DNA of 64,000 nucleotides from the NCBI GenBank assembly GCA_947447665.1, contig CANFJX010000011.1:1-64000 (forward strand). The letters run 5' to 3'. This stretch comes from Bacteriovoracaceae bacterium (GTDB taxonomy: Bacteria; Bdellovibrionota; UBA1018). A program made the position numbers and the translations under genes. Positions 26,161 to 35,104 of this stretch are shown here, piece after piece (the first letter of the stretch is position 1; the number at the start of each line of letters is the position of its first letter). The notes under the pieces are model-generated. The model saw only the letters and a list, made by a program, of their open reading frames with translations, was not told where the DNA came from and did not search any database.

Positions 26161-26802
26161 ATGTTGTGGAAAAATAAGGCGAGTTTTTTAATTTCCTATC
26201 TGCTTGTCATCCTGGTTTTGGCCGCAGGAACCGTGAGTTGTGGTTATGCATTTCAAACTTCTCATAATCCTTATTCAGATGAGGGTCTGAACACCTTATA
26301 TATTCAGCACTTAGCCAACGCTACGCCGCAGCCTGGCGTAGAGGATCTGGTCTACAATAGCCTCACTCGGGCGCTCTTGGCCCGAGGACGATGGAAGCTC
26401 GTGGCGAGCGAGTCGGCTGCGGATGTTGTTTTGGGCGGAACCGTCTCGGCCGCTGCCTATTCAGTGGCTAACCTTCAGCAAGTGCAAAGCCTGCTTCCAG
26501 CGCTGGGGCAATTGTTTTCGACGAGTTCAGCCAATATTCCCGCCATTGCCGTGGCTCAGAGTTATTCGGCGGTACTGGGTTATGACCTGGTGCTCAAACG
26601 CAGCAGGTCTAAGCCTGGACAAAGTCCAGTTCTTTGGACTCATGGTTTTTCTAAGGGAAAGCAATTCCCCTCAGCCAATCAGCTTGATGTGCCTGGGACG
26701 ACTGCTCCATTGATCAATCAAAGTGAATTTGAGCGGGCCTTGACGGAATTGTCTGGACTGATTGCAACGGATGCAGAAGAGTCCATGTTTTCACGGTTTT
26801 GA
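26161..26802 (+). CDS. lptE: LptE-like LPS-assembly lipoprotein
   Basis: 213 residues from the second in-frame ATG, giving the signal MLWKNKASFLISYLLVILVL and a lipobox ending VSCGY. LptE plugs and supports the LptD barrel in the outer membrane. The mature N-terminus CGYAF followed by IQHLANATPQPGVEDLVYNSLTRAL matches the LptE pattern of two strands and a helix, and the order lptE-holA is conserved in many Gram-negatives. lptD is elsewhere in the window. An upstream ATG would overlap the start of the divergent DUF721 gene. Neither start has a clear Shine-Dalgarno. Confidence 0.8.
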   Translation: MLWKNKASFLISYLLVILVLAAGTVSCGYAFQTSHNPYSDEGLNTLYIQHLANATPQPGVEDLVYNSLTRALLARGRWKLVASESAADVVLGGTVSAAAYSVANLQQVQSLLPALGQLFSTSSANIPAIAVAQSYSAVLGYDLVLKRSRSKPGQSPVLWTHGFSKGKQFPSANQLDVPGTTAPLINQSEFERALTELSGLIATDAEESMFSRF

Positions 26803-26832
26803 TAAATCCATTTAATTCGAGCGAAATCAGTT

Positions 26833-27789
26833 ATGCCAAAATTTGAACTCAAAGCCATTCAAACCGAGTTAGATCAGGGACTTCTTCGTCCTTTTTATTG
26901 GATTTGGGGTCCTGAGCTTTTTAAAGGGCGCGAGCTTTTGAAGAAAATTCGGAAGGTCGTCAACTCGAGCTGGGGCGAGGAGAATTTAGACGGATCTGAG
27001 GTCGATGGTGCGGCGATCTCAGATGCGGCAAAAAGCCTTTTTCTCGGTGGGGGAATTAAATTAGTGGTGGTGCGAGATGCTCATCACATTAAAAACCCAG
27101 AGGCCTTGTCCGAGCTTTTTGGGCCCCCTGTGCCGCAGTCAGACGTGTCGAGCGTATGCGTCTGTTTGGCTAAAGACCTCGATGCGAGAAAGAAGTTCTC
27201 AAAGCTCTTGATTGAGCAGGCTGCGGTGATCTCATGTGAGGGCGTGACCGAGGATGAGAGAGAATCGTGGATTCTTTTTTTGGCCAAACGTCAGGGAGTT
27301 CAGGTTGCTCCTCCTTTAGTCAGTCGCTTAGCCTGTTTAGATCCGTGGTCTTTGGATCGGATCGCTCAAGAGTTGGAGAAGCTTGCTCTCTCGGGTTCCG
27401 AGTCAGATGCAGTTGTGAAGGCATCTCGAGCGGCTTGGGATTCAGATGAGTGGATCGAAAATTTTTTTTCAAGGGATCGAGCAGCGGCTCTGAGTCAGGT
27501 GGATGTGCTGGCAGAAAATGTAGACCAAGCGCTTCCCCTTTTGGGCCTCTTGAGTTGGAATGCTAAGCAGCTTGCGGGTATTTTGTCTGATTTAGAGTAT
27601 CGCACCCATGCGTTCAAGGCTCATCCGCTTCAGGTGAATCGCCTCAAACGCTGGAGTCGTCAGTGGAAGCTCGCTGAGGTGATTGAGCTGCAGCGGGAGC
27701 TTTTTCAACTGGATTTGAATTTTAAGCAGACGCCCCTTTTGCCGCTAGGGCTCTGGACTTCATTGGTTTGTCGATTTTGCGCGGGGTGA
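26833..27789 (+). CDS. holA: DNA polymerase III delta subunit
   Basis: 318 residues, normal for HolA, the clamp-loader subunit that opens the beta clamp. Recognisable features are the N-terminal PFYWIWGPELFKGRELLKKI block, the conserved SLFLGGGIKLVVVRDAH segment, and a C-terminal helical domain with LLSWNAKQLAGIL and LKRWSRQWKL. The degenerate Walker region lacks a P-loop, as expected for delta. It lies 30 bases after lptE on the same strand, the standard arrangement, and converges on rpsT. Confidence 0.9.
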   Translation: MPKFELKAIQTELDQGLLRPFYWIWGPELFKGRELLKKIRKVVNSSWGEENLDGSEVDGAAISDAAKSLFLGGGIKLVVVRDAHHIKNPEALSELFGPPVPQSDVSSVCVCLAKDLDARKKFSKLLIEQAAVISCEGVTEDERESWILFLAKRQGVQVAPPLVSRLACLDPWSLDRIAQELEKLALSGSESDAVVKASRAAWDSDEWIENFFSRDRAAALSQVDVLAENVDQALPLLGLLSWNAKQLAGILSDLEYRTHAFKAHPLQVNRLKRWSRQWKLAEVIELQRELFQLDLNFKQTPLLPLGLWTSLVCRFCAG

Positions 27790-27801
27790 CGTAAGAAAGA
27801 A

Positions 27802-27864
27802 ATTTGAAGTTGCGCTTGGAGCGTACGACCTCAATCTTGATCGGCCCAAAGCACAACTTCAAAT
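27802..27864. repeat. 11-bp inverted repeat between convergent holA and rpsT
   Basis: ATTTGAAGTTG and CAACTTCAAAT are exact reverse complements separated by 41 bases, in the gap between two convergent genes. No T-run follows on either strand. It may act as a bidirectional 3'-end hairpin. Confidence 0.5.
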
Positions 27865-27883
27865 GTTCATAATGGAGTGAGTC

Positions 27884-28171
27884 TTACTTCTGAGCAGGGA
27901 GAGCAGCAGGCATGTTCTTTTTTACGAACAAAGTTAGCCGACTGATTTTACGAGCGGCTCGTGCTTTTGGAATGGCACCCTTGCTAGCAGCTTTGCTAAG
28001 TGCACGAACAGCGCTAAGGTAAGCGGTTTTGAGTTGTGCTTGATCTTTTTTCTTGATCGCGTCGATTGCACCTCTGAGTGCTGTACGGGTTGCACTCCGG
28101 GTGACTTGGTTTCTCGATTGTCGAGTGAGAGCTTGCTTTGCGCGTTTGGTCGCGGTTTTTGTATTAGCCAT
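27884..28171 (-). CDS. rpsT: 30S ribosomal protein S20
   Basis: 95 residues, very basic, starting MANTKTATKRAKQALTRQ and ending in an Ala-rich tail. It is a primary 16S rRNA-binding protein of the small subunit. Three-helix S20 features such as KRAKQA and ALSKAASKGAIPKARAARKISRL are present. AAAGGAAAG precedes the ATG at normal spacing. It is single and monocistronic here, convergent with holA. The C-terminal extension of about 8 residues is harmless variation. Confidence 0.96.
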   Translation of the reverse strand: MANTKTATKRAKQALTRQSRNQVTRSATRTALRGAIDAIKKKDQAQLKTAYLSAVRALSKAASKGAIPKARAARKISRLTLFVKKNMPAALPAQK

Positions 28172-28409
28172 GTGGCTTTCCTTTCATCACCGGAAATCAA
28201 TTCATTGAGTTGGATTGGATTGAGGCTGTTATCAGCCATCGGACCGGTTCGCTCAGCTTTATACCGGAGAGGCAATAAGGTTTCAATAGGTTTTTCGCGC
28301 TCCGTTTCTCGGCTCCTATTCTGAGTTTTGGCTTCCTTTTTGCTAAGGGAGGTGGGTCTGTTTCAGACTGAAGGGTCAGGAGATCGTGAGGAGATGACGA
28401 GGAGTGGTG

Positions 28410-30356
28410 ATGCCGAGCGGTGATGCTGAGTGGTTAGTGACTGACCCGCAGGGTGCCTTTGCTATGGGGACTGCATCGGGAATTCGCACACGCAGGTATC
28501 ACGGATTTTACAACGGCATTGCAGGGCGCAGTCAGACCGCTTATCTCGTTGATCTTGAGTTTGAGTGTCAAGGAGTCTCTCTTTGGCCACACCTCTATTT
28601 GAGTCCACAAGGGCCTCTGCAAAATCCGGAGCCAGAAAACATCGGTATTCGACCTATTTTTCAAGATTCGCCCTCGGGACCCTCTTGGACGTGGACCCTT
28701 CAATCGGGTCAGCTCACTTTTAGGGTCGTGCCCATGCAGCCTGCGGGGATCTCAGTTCGATGGGAGTGGGCCACGACGACGCAATCGGTTGCTCTGCTGA
28801 AAGTGCGTGGATTTTGGGCGATGCGTGACTTGCATGGTTTGGGTGGTGTGGCTTGGTCGTGGAAGAGCTTGGATTTGCAAGGGACTTGTCAAGGCACTCT
28901 TGCGAGCCTGGGCGATACCAAAGAGGGCTTTTGTCTATTTCAAGGAAACTGGGAATGGTCGGATGATCCGCTGTGGTACGAGAATTTTTATTACTCCGAG
29001 GAAGTTGAACGTGGGTATTCTGGCCAAGAAAATCTCTATTCGGCCGGATTTTTACAGATCCACCTAAAGTCTGGCGAGTCCTGTAGCTGGGTGAACTCGT
29101 TGGATCCGGGGGTTTTTGATCTTTGTCAGGGTGCTCAAGTTGATCTTCGCCCTCGATCTCGTTTATTCGATTTTATCCTTCAATCTCCGGCAGGGGTGGT
29201 AGCTGGATTTCCTTGGTTTGGAGAGTGGGGACGCGACACGTTCGTGACTCTTCCGGGAATAGCTGCGGCCTGGGTGGAGCTGGAGGCAGCGTCCGGAGAG
29301 TTCAAAAACTCGGTCCCTTGGATCGGCGAGCTGATGGAGCGCTGGGGAGGGTGGATTAAATCAGTGGGAAGTCTCCCGAATGTTTTAGAGCAAGAGGGTA
29401 AAGCTCAGTGGGACTCTTGCGACGCCACTTTGTGGTGGTGCCATGCGCTGGCAGCTCTCTGGAGCTATACGCTCGTGTTTCCAAAATTTTATCCTTTATT
29501 CCGGCTCGAGTTTAAGCCCTTGCTAGAAGCGGCCATTCAATCTATCCGAACTGGGCGCCACCCCTTTTTGAGAGTCTTGGACAGCGGGTTGATCGAAGTG
29601 ACTGGTGCAGCTAAAAATGGCCACACCACTTGGATGGATGCTCGCATCAATGCTCAGGCAGTGACGCCCCGGCTAGGGCTTTTGCCCGAGATCAATGCAC
29701 TTTGGTTTCAAGCCCTCGTTCTGAATGATATTTGGGGACAGCAAGGATTTACGTTCGATATCGCAAGCCTCGGCAAACGCGTACTGGCTTGCCGCGAGGA
29801 TTCTAGGCCGAATTTCGTTTTCATGCACAGCATTCCGCTGGCCCCGAGTTTTGTCTTGTCGAGTTTAGGGTGGGAAGGAGGGGAAGTGCTCGAGTCTGAT
29901 CTGACTCTGTTAGGGGATCTGTTTTGGACACCTGTGGGTTTGAGAACGCTCTCGCCACAAAATCCTTCCTATCGGCCCCGTTATAAAGGCCATCCCACTG
30001 AGCGCGATGCAGCCTACCACCAGGGACCGGTCTGGCCCTGGCTAGGAGGACAGTTCATGGTAGCTTGCGATCGCCTCAGTCGGACTCGGAGTTCAAAGCA
30101 CGCGGGTGCCATGGCCGTAGCTCCTGCGGTTTTGAGGGCCAAAACACTACCCCCGACTGTGCTCAAGCAAATGCCAATATTAGGCCATATTTCAGAGCTT
30201 TTTGATAGTTTACCTCCTTTTGTTGCGCGTGGTGCGCCGGCTCAAGCCTGGAGCTTGGCGTGCTTTGAGGAGGCTCAGGCTAGACGCCGTTGGAGCGTGG
30301 ATCAGAAAATGAGTGAGGTCTTGGCGCAGGACAAGGCAAGAGGGAGTATCGGTTGA
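28410..30356 (+). CDS. Glycogen debranching enzyme (amylo-alpha-1,6-glucosidase, GH133 type)
   Basis: 648 residues. An N-terminal bacterial/archaeal debranching-enzyme domain (about 1-230, starting WLVTDPQGAFAMGTASGIRTRRYHG) precedes an (alpha/alpha)6-barrel with the catalytic-site motif FPWFGEWGRDTF (about 267-278) and GPVWPWLGGQF near 545. It hydrolyses alpha-1,6 branch points of glycogen. The ATG used lies 5 bases after GAGGAG; GTG codons just upstream are inside the ribosome binding site. It is first in a four-gene alpha-glucan operon and overlaps the next gene by 4 bases. No signal peptide: cytoplasmic glycogen turnover. Confidence 0.92.
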   Translation: MPSGDAEWLVTDPQGAFAMGTASGIRTRRYHGFYNGIAGRSQTAYLVDLEFECQGVSLWPHLYLSPQGPLQNPEPENIGIRPIFQDSPSGPSWTWTLQSGQLTFRVVPMQPAGISVRWEWATTTQSVALLKVRGFWAMRDLHGLGGVAWSWKSLDLQGTCQGTLASLGDTKEGFCLFQGNWEWSDDPLWYENFYYSEEVERGYSGQENLYSAGFLQIHLKSGESCSWVNSLDPGVFDLCQGAQVDLRPRSRLFDFILQSPAGVVAGFPWFGEWGRDTFVTLPGIAAAWVELEAASGEFKNSVPWIGELMERWGGWIKSVGSLPNVLEQEGKAQWDSCDATLWWCHALAALWSYTLVFPKFYPLFRLEFKPLLEAAIQSIRTGRHPFLRVLDSGLIEVTGAAKNGHTTWMDARINAQAVTPRLGLLPEINALWFQALVLNDIWGQQGFTFDIASLGKRVLACREDSRPNFVFMHSIPLAPSFVLSSLGWEGGEVLESDLTLLGDLFWTPVGLRTLSPQNPSYRPRYKGHPTERDAAYHQGPVWPWLGGQFMVACDRLSRTRSSKHAGAMAVAPAVLRAKTLPPTVLKQMPILGHISELFDSLPPFVARGAPAQAWSLACFEEAQARRRWSVDQKMSEVLAQDKARGSIG

Positions 30357-31831
30357 GGTTCGGAAGAAATATTCGTGTATTAATGTTGGGTTGGGAATAT
30401 CCTCCGCGCTTTGCGGGAGGATTGGGAAAGGCTTGTCAGGGCCTCTCTCAGGCGCTCGCTCGTTCGGGTGTTCAAGTTTTTTTTGTTTTGCCTACTTTTC
30501 CTGAGCGACTCTCTGAGACTCACTTGGAGGTTGTGGGAGCACGAGAGTGTCTCCTGGAAGCTGGTTGGAACTTAGATGAGGTCTCGCCCTATCGGGTTGA
30601 TGAAGGAGTTTCAGAGAAGGGAGCTGGTCTGGTTCGTTTACAGTCCGAGGCTAAACTATTTCCTTATGGCCAACATCCTGAAGGACCGATGTCTCAAAAC
30701 TTGCGTGACGCAATCGACCGCATGTCCTCTGGGGAGCCTATTTTAGGAATTTCCGGCGAGGTTGGAAATTCTTTTTCTCAGGACTTTAAACTCCCTCAGA
30801 TTAAGCCCTTTGGACAAAGATTGGAGAGCCAGCGAATTCAAAAAGAGATCTCGACGCCCGCCTCTGAAATTTACGGTAAAAATCTCTGGTCTGAGATTGA
30901 CCGCTTTTGTGCGACTGTGAGGCACCTCGCCGAAGCCCATGAGGTAGATTTGGTCCATGCTCATGATTGGATGACTTTTCCCGCTGCATTTGAGTTTCAG
31001 AGAGCCACAGGAGTGCCTGTGTTTTTGCACGTTCATGCGACTGAATATGATCGAAGTGGCGAGAACCTGAATCATGAGGTGTTTCGGATTGAGCGAGAGG
31101 GGTTTCGAAAGGCGAACCATATTTTTGCTGTGAGCCGGTATACAGCTGGAATGATTGAACGCCTCTATGGAATTCCAAAGAACAAAATTAGTGTCGTTTA
31201 TAACGCTCCCGAAGAAGGTTCGAAACTTCCATTATTCTCTGCTGATTTTGAGCGCAAACCGCAGGTTGTTTTTTTGGGGCGTCTGACTTTTCAAAAAGGG
31301 CCTGATCACTTTTTGAGAGCGGCGGCCTTGGTCTGTGAAGCCAACCGAGAAGCTCAGTTCGTCTTCTGCGGTACGGGTGATCTGCTGGATCAGCTGCGAG
31401 CTCAGGCTCATCGACTGGGGATCGAGGATCGGGTGCATTTTGCTGGCTTCATGAATCCTACTGAGGTGGATGAGATCCTCCTTCATTCCCGAGTACTCGT
31501 GATGCCGAGTGTTTCTGAACCCTTTGGTCTTGTGGCGTTAGAAGCAATTCGATGCGGAATCCCAGTGATTCTTTCCAAACAATCCGGTGTCAGAGAGGTT
31601 CTCAACCGGGCCCTCCAAGTTGACTTCTGGGATCATGAAAAATTGGCAGATCAAATTTTGGCGGCTCTGAGACTCAAGGGTCTCTCTCAGCAATTAGTCG
31701 ACGAAGGGATGGGACAGCTCCGTCAACTAAGTTGGAATAATTCAGCTAGTCAGGTGATCGCTGGTTATCGCCAAAGCTTAGAAAAAATTAATCATATGTC
31801 TGATCATATATCTGATCATTTTTCTGAATGA
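30353..31831 (+). CDS. GT4-family glycosyltransferase (glycogen synthase-like)
   Basis: 492 residues. The N-terminal domain begins RVLMLGWEYPPRFAGGLGKAC, the nucleotide-sugar loop of GT4/GT5 enzymes, with VHAHDWMTF about residue 203. The C-terminal GT-B domain has VVFLGRLTFQKGPDHFL and the E-x7-E motif EPFGLVALE (about 388-396). Found with GH57, GH133 and GH15, it probably elongates alpha-1,4-glucan. A region of about 100 residues (85-180) is an unrecognised insertion. The TTG start overlaps the preceding stop (TTGA), with GGGAG upstream. The C-terminal tail carries the micro-repeat MSDHISDHF. Donor (ADP- or UDP-glucose) undetermined. Confidence 0.85.
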   Translation: MRFGRNIRVLMLGWEYPPRFAGGLGKACQGLSQALARSGVQVFFVLPTFPERLSETHLEVVGARECLLEAGWNLDEVSPYRVDEGVSEKGAGLVRLQSEAKLFPYGQHPEGPMSQNLRDAIDRMSSGEPILGISGEVGNSFSQDFKLPQIKPFGQRLESQRIQKEISTPASEIYGKNLWSEIDRFCATVRHLAEAHEVDLVHAHDWMTFPAAFEFQRATGVPVFLHVHATEYDRSGENLNHEVFRIEREGFRKANHIFAVSRYTAGMIERLYGIPKNKISVVYNAPEEGSKLPLFSADFERKPQVVFLGRLTFQKGPDHFLRAAALVCEANREAQFVFCGTGDLLDQLRAQAHRLGIEDRVHFAGFMNPTEVDEILLHSRVLVMPSVSEPFGLVALEAIRCGIPVILSKQSGVREVLNRALQVDFWDHEKLADQILAALRLKGLSQQLVDEGMGQLRQLSWNNSASQVIAGYRQSLEKINHMSDHISDHFSE

Positions 31832-31843
31832 CGGGAGAGTTTT

Positions 31844-33106
31844 ATGGCCCTGGACCTCTGTTTTTATTTTCAAGTTCATCAGCCCTGGAGGCTTCGACAC
31901 TATCGTTTTCTTGAAGTAGGTAAAAATCACCAATATTTTGATCAGGAAAAGAACGCCTCGATCCTTCGAAAAGTCGCGAACCAGTGCTACCTGCCCATGA
32001 ACGACCTCTTGTATCAGTTGATTCAAGAGCATGAGGGCCGATTCAAATTTGCCTTTTCTATTACGCTCACAGTGCTTCAGCAAATGGAAGCTTACGCTCC
32101 TGAAGTCGTCGTTTCCTTTAAGAGGCTTTTTGATACAGGGTGTGTCGAGCTTCTGTCGGAGACCTCGCATCATTCCTTGGCATCGCTCTATAGCGAATCC
32201 GAGTTTCAAGAGCAGATCGAACTCCACCGTCGAGAGATGACGCGTGCCTTTATCTCTCCTTCGCCCGTGTTCAGAAATACGGAGTTAATCTCGAGCAACG
32301 CCATAGCTAAGAAGGTGGCGTCGCTCGGTTTTCAAGGAATGCTCATGGAGGGGGCAGATCACATTTTGAGGTGGCGAAGTTCGAGCTTTAAGTATTCGAT
32401 GTCAAGCGCTCCAGAGCTCGTTGCTTTGTTAAAAAATTATAAATTGAGTGATGATATTGCTTTTAGGTTCTCGGATCGAGGTTGGTCGCAGTGGCCGCTG
32501 ACTGCTGAGAAATATGCGAACTGGATCAGAATGATCGATTTGGAAAATCCGGTAGCAGCTCGAGGCGGCACTCCGTTTTTAGGTCTTTTTATGGACTATG
32601 AGACTTTTGGTGAGCATCAGTGGGCCAGTACAGGAATTTTTGATTTTATGCGAGCCTTACCTGAGCAGCTCTCACGGATCGAAGGGCTGCGCTGGGTTAC
32701 GCCGTTCGAGGCCGTACAGGCAGCTAAGAAAGAGGGGATACCAGACCTGGCCATACTCGACGCGCCTGATCCATTTTCTTGGGCCGATGTCGAGAGAGAT
32801 CTGTCTGCTTGGCAGGGTAATCCGATTCAGGATGCAGCGCTGCGAGCCGCGTACCGGATTGAGGATGCGGTAAAAAAGAAAGCTGCCCGAATGGAACTTG
32901 AAGACGGACAAGAGTTAATTGAGACTTGGCGTAAACTCCTCACAAGCGATCACTTCTACTACATGTGTACCAAGTATTTTGCTGATGGAGACGTGCACAA
33001 GTATTTTAATCCGTACGACAGCCCCTACGATGCACATATCTTGTATATGAATGTGATGGCCGATTTGGCTTTGCGCTGCGATGCTCGTGAGCTGGGCATT
33101 GCGTAA
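31844..33106 (+). CDS. GH57 alpha-amylase
   Basis: 420 residues. GH57 enzymes are retaining glucanases with a (beta/alpha)7 barrel. Visible family motifs are FYFQVHQPWRL at the N-terminus, ETSHHSLASLYS, the nucleophile glutamate in VFRNTELIS (about 142-150) and the acid/base aspartate in FMDYETFGEHQ (about 249-259). All core catalytic residues are present. No signal peptide, so intracellular glycogen or maltodextrin is the likely substrate. It sits 12 bases after the GT4 gene and 42 before the GH15 gene. Confidence 0.94.
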   Translation: MALDLCFYFQVHQPWRLRHYRFLEVGKNHQYFDQEKNASILRKVANQCYLPMNDLLYQLIQEHEGRFKFAFSITLTVLQQMEAYAPEVVVSFKRLFDTGCVELLSETSHHSLASLYSESEFQEQIELHRREMTRAFISPSPVFRNTELISSNAIAKKVASLGFQGMLMEGADHILRWRSSSFKYSMSSAPELVALLKNYKLSDDIAFRFSDRGWSQWPLTAEKYANWIRMIDLENPVAARGGTPFLGLFMDYETFGEHQWASTGIFDFMRALPEQLSRIEGLRWVTPFEAVQAAKKEGIPDLAILDAPDPFSWADVERDLSAWQGNPIQDAALRAAYRIEDAVKKKAARMELEDGQELIETWRKLLTSDHFYYMCTKYFADGDVHKYFNPYDSPYDAHILYMNVMADLALRCDARELGIA

Positions 33107-33148
33107 TGTTGATCCTGGGCGCGATCCTCTCAGAGGGAGCACGATTTC

Positions 33149-35104
33149 ATGTCTTGGGAGCAAAGGCCCGTAGCAGAAATTCAGATGGGAAACGGGACGT
33201 TGCTCGTTACTTTCGACGCGTGCGGGGAGATTGAACAGTTATTTTCTCCTCAAATTGATGCCTTGCAGGCTCGCATCGGCGCTTATCAGACAGCCGTGGT
33301 GGTCCCGGTGGGTCCTGAGAATCATGCTGGAGCGCCCGAGGTCATTGCGATTCATTCTGGAAATTTTGATATTCGCCTGCAATTGAGTCCAGGCTCCCAG
33401 GTTCTTGCGGTGGAATACTATCACCGAAGTCGTCCGCTGAAGATGACTCGCCGTCTTGCGATCCATCCCACTGAACCTATCCTCCTGGATCAGTGGAAAA
33501 TCATGGACGAGCGTGCCGGTCTGCTTCATCAGTCGATTCCTTGGATGGGCTATACGACCTCAGCTCATTGCTCATTGTATCATCCTGTTTTTAACGGGAT
33601 TGTGCATCATCGCGGTCGACGATGGGTGGGGATTATTGGTCGCAGTAAAACCCAGTGGGAGCGGGTGGGGCACTTAGCTGATTCAGAGCGCTATCGCCTT
33701 TGGGCGGGTGAAAAAATCAGCATACCCTTCCATGGGGGGGATCTCTGGGGGTTTCCATCGGGACCAGTTCAGTGCGGCTGGGATCATGTGGTTCAAGGTT
33801 GCGGGACTTGGGGGGCTTTTGCGCTCGGGCCTGAAGAGAGTATTGAATTTTTAGTGATTTGTGCGGAAAGTGAAGTTCATCTCGGGCGCCTGATTACCTC
33901 TCTCAAACACTTGCCCACGCGACGTTATTTTCAGATGGTCGAGGGTATGGTGCAAAGGCGCTATCAACCTGCAATTCCGATTTTGAATCGGATCAAGAAT
34001 GATCAGGTCCGATTTTTTTGCGAGCGCTCCATCGATGTTCTGCACGCCCTGCAGGACGGCAAGACCGGAGCCCTGCTCGCAGCAGCGGAGGTCGATCCTC
34101 ACTCTCGCCTTTCAGGAGGGTATGGTTACAGCTGGCCCCGAGATGGAGCCTACCTCGCTTCTGCATTGGGTGCTTTTGGTTTTCGAGATCGAGTGGAGCA
34201 CTACTTTCGTTTCCTCGCTGAGACACAAGATGTGTCGGGCGCTTGGTGGCAGCGGTATCTGGCCACCGGCCATGCTGGGCCGAGTTGGGGACGGATTCAG
34301 ATTGATGAGCCAGCGACGGTGTTGAGTGCTGCTTATTTGCATTTTAGGAGAACCCGGGATTATCTCTGGCTTGAAAATTTTTGGCCTACGTTAGAAAAAG
34401 GCCTTCGATTCCTTGAAGAGTTTCACTCGACCCCAGACGGTATGGGTCAACCCTCTCACGATCTTTGGGAGGAGCGTATGGGAATTCATGCTTATTCACT
34501 GGGTGCGGTTGCCTCGGCTTTTCTTACAGGGGCATTTCTGGCAGGTGAGCTCATGGAAACCCAAGCCCAAGTGCGTTATCACGAATTGGGTAAAAAAATA
34601 TCAGCCCTCATTCTTGATCGATTTGTCCCTGACGAGGGGCCTATTCAACGATCTTTTATATCTAATCAGTATTGGGATCAGGCGGTAGACGTCTCGCTCT
34701 TGGGCCTGATCCGACCCTTTGGGGTGATCCGGCCCGATCACCCCACAGCCCGTCGACTCGTAGAGCTCGTTCGTTCCCGGTTGTGGTGTAAATCCGTCGG
34801 CGGCGTCCTGCGCTACGAGGGCGACAACTACCGAGGCGGCAACCCTTGGATTCTCACGACCCTTTGGCTCGGTTATGTCGAGATGACCCTCGGTAACTGG
34901 AGCGAGGCGCGCGAGGCCTTTCAGTGGGCCATGTCTAAGGCGACCTCACTGGGATTGTTTCCGGAGCAGGTCCATAAGGACTCCGGAAAACCTTTTTGGG
35001 TCATCCCTCTGGGCTGGTCCCACGCCATGTTTCTTATTTTTGTTGAGGAGGCAATCCGGCGTAAATGCGAATCCCAGATTTGGGACGGTGGGGATGGACG
35101 TTAA
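33149..35104 (+). CDS. GH15-family glucoamylase/glucodextranase-like hydrolase
   Basis: 651 residues. The N-terminal half is a beta-sandwich typical of bacterial GH15, followed by an (alpha/alpha)6 barrel with YGYSWPRDGAYLAS (about 325-338), the general acid in DLWEERMG (about 436), YEGDNYRGGNPW (about 555) and a likely general base in FPEQVH (about 604). It releases glucose from non-reducing ends of alpha-glucan. No signal peptide. It ends the alpha-glucan operon; its stop shares the TTAA palindrome with the stop of convergent hldD. Confidence 0.92.
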   Translation: MSWEQRPVAEIQMGNGTLLVTFDACGEIEQLFSPQIDALQARIGAYQTAVVVPVGPENHAGAPEVIAIHSGNFDIRLQLSPGSQVLAVEYYHRSRPLKMTRRLAIHPTEPILLDQWKIMDERAGLLHQSIPWMGYTTSAHCSLYHPVFNGIVHHRGRRWVGIIGRSKTQWERVGHLADSERYRLWAGEKISIPFHGGDLWGFPSGPVQCGWDHVVQGCGTWGAFALGPEESIEFLVICAESEVHLGRLITSLKHLPTRRYFQMVEGMVQRRYQPAIPILNRIKNDQVRFFCERSIDVLHALQDGKTGALLAAAEVDPHSRLSGGYGYSWPRDGAYLASALGAFGFRDRVEHYFRFLAETQDVSGAWWQRYLATGHAGPSWGRIQIDEPATVLSAAYLHFRRTRDYLWLENFWPTLEKGLRFLEEFHSTPDGMGQPSHDLWEERMGIHAYSLGAVASAFLTGAFLAGELMETQAQVRYHELGKKISALILDRFVPDEGPIQRSFISNQYWDQAVDVSLLGLIRPFGVIRPDHPTARRLVELVRSRLWCKSVGGVLRYEGDNYRGGNPWILTTLWLGYVEMTLGNWSEAREAFQWAMSKATSLGLFPEQVHKDSGKPFWVIPLGWSHAMFLIFVEEAIRRKCESQIWDGGDGR

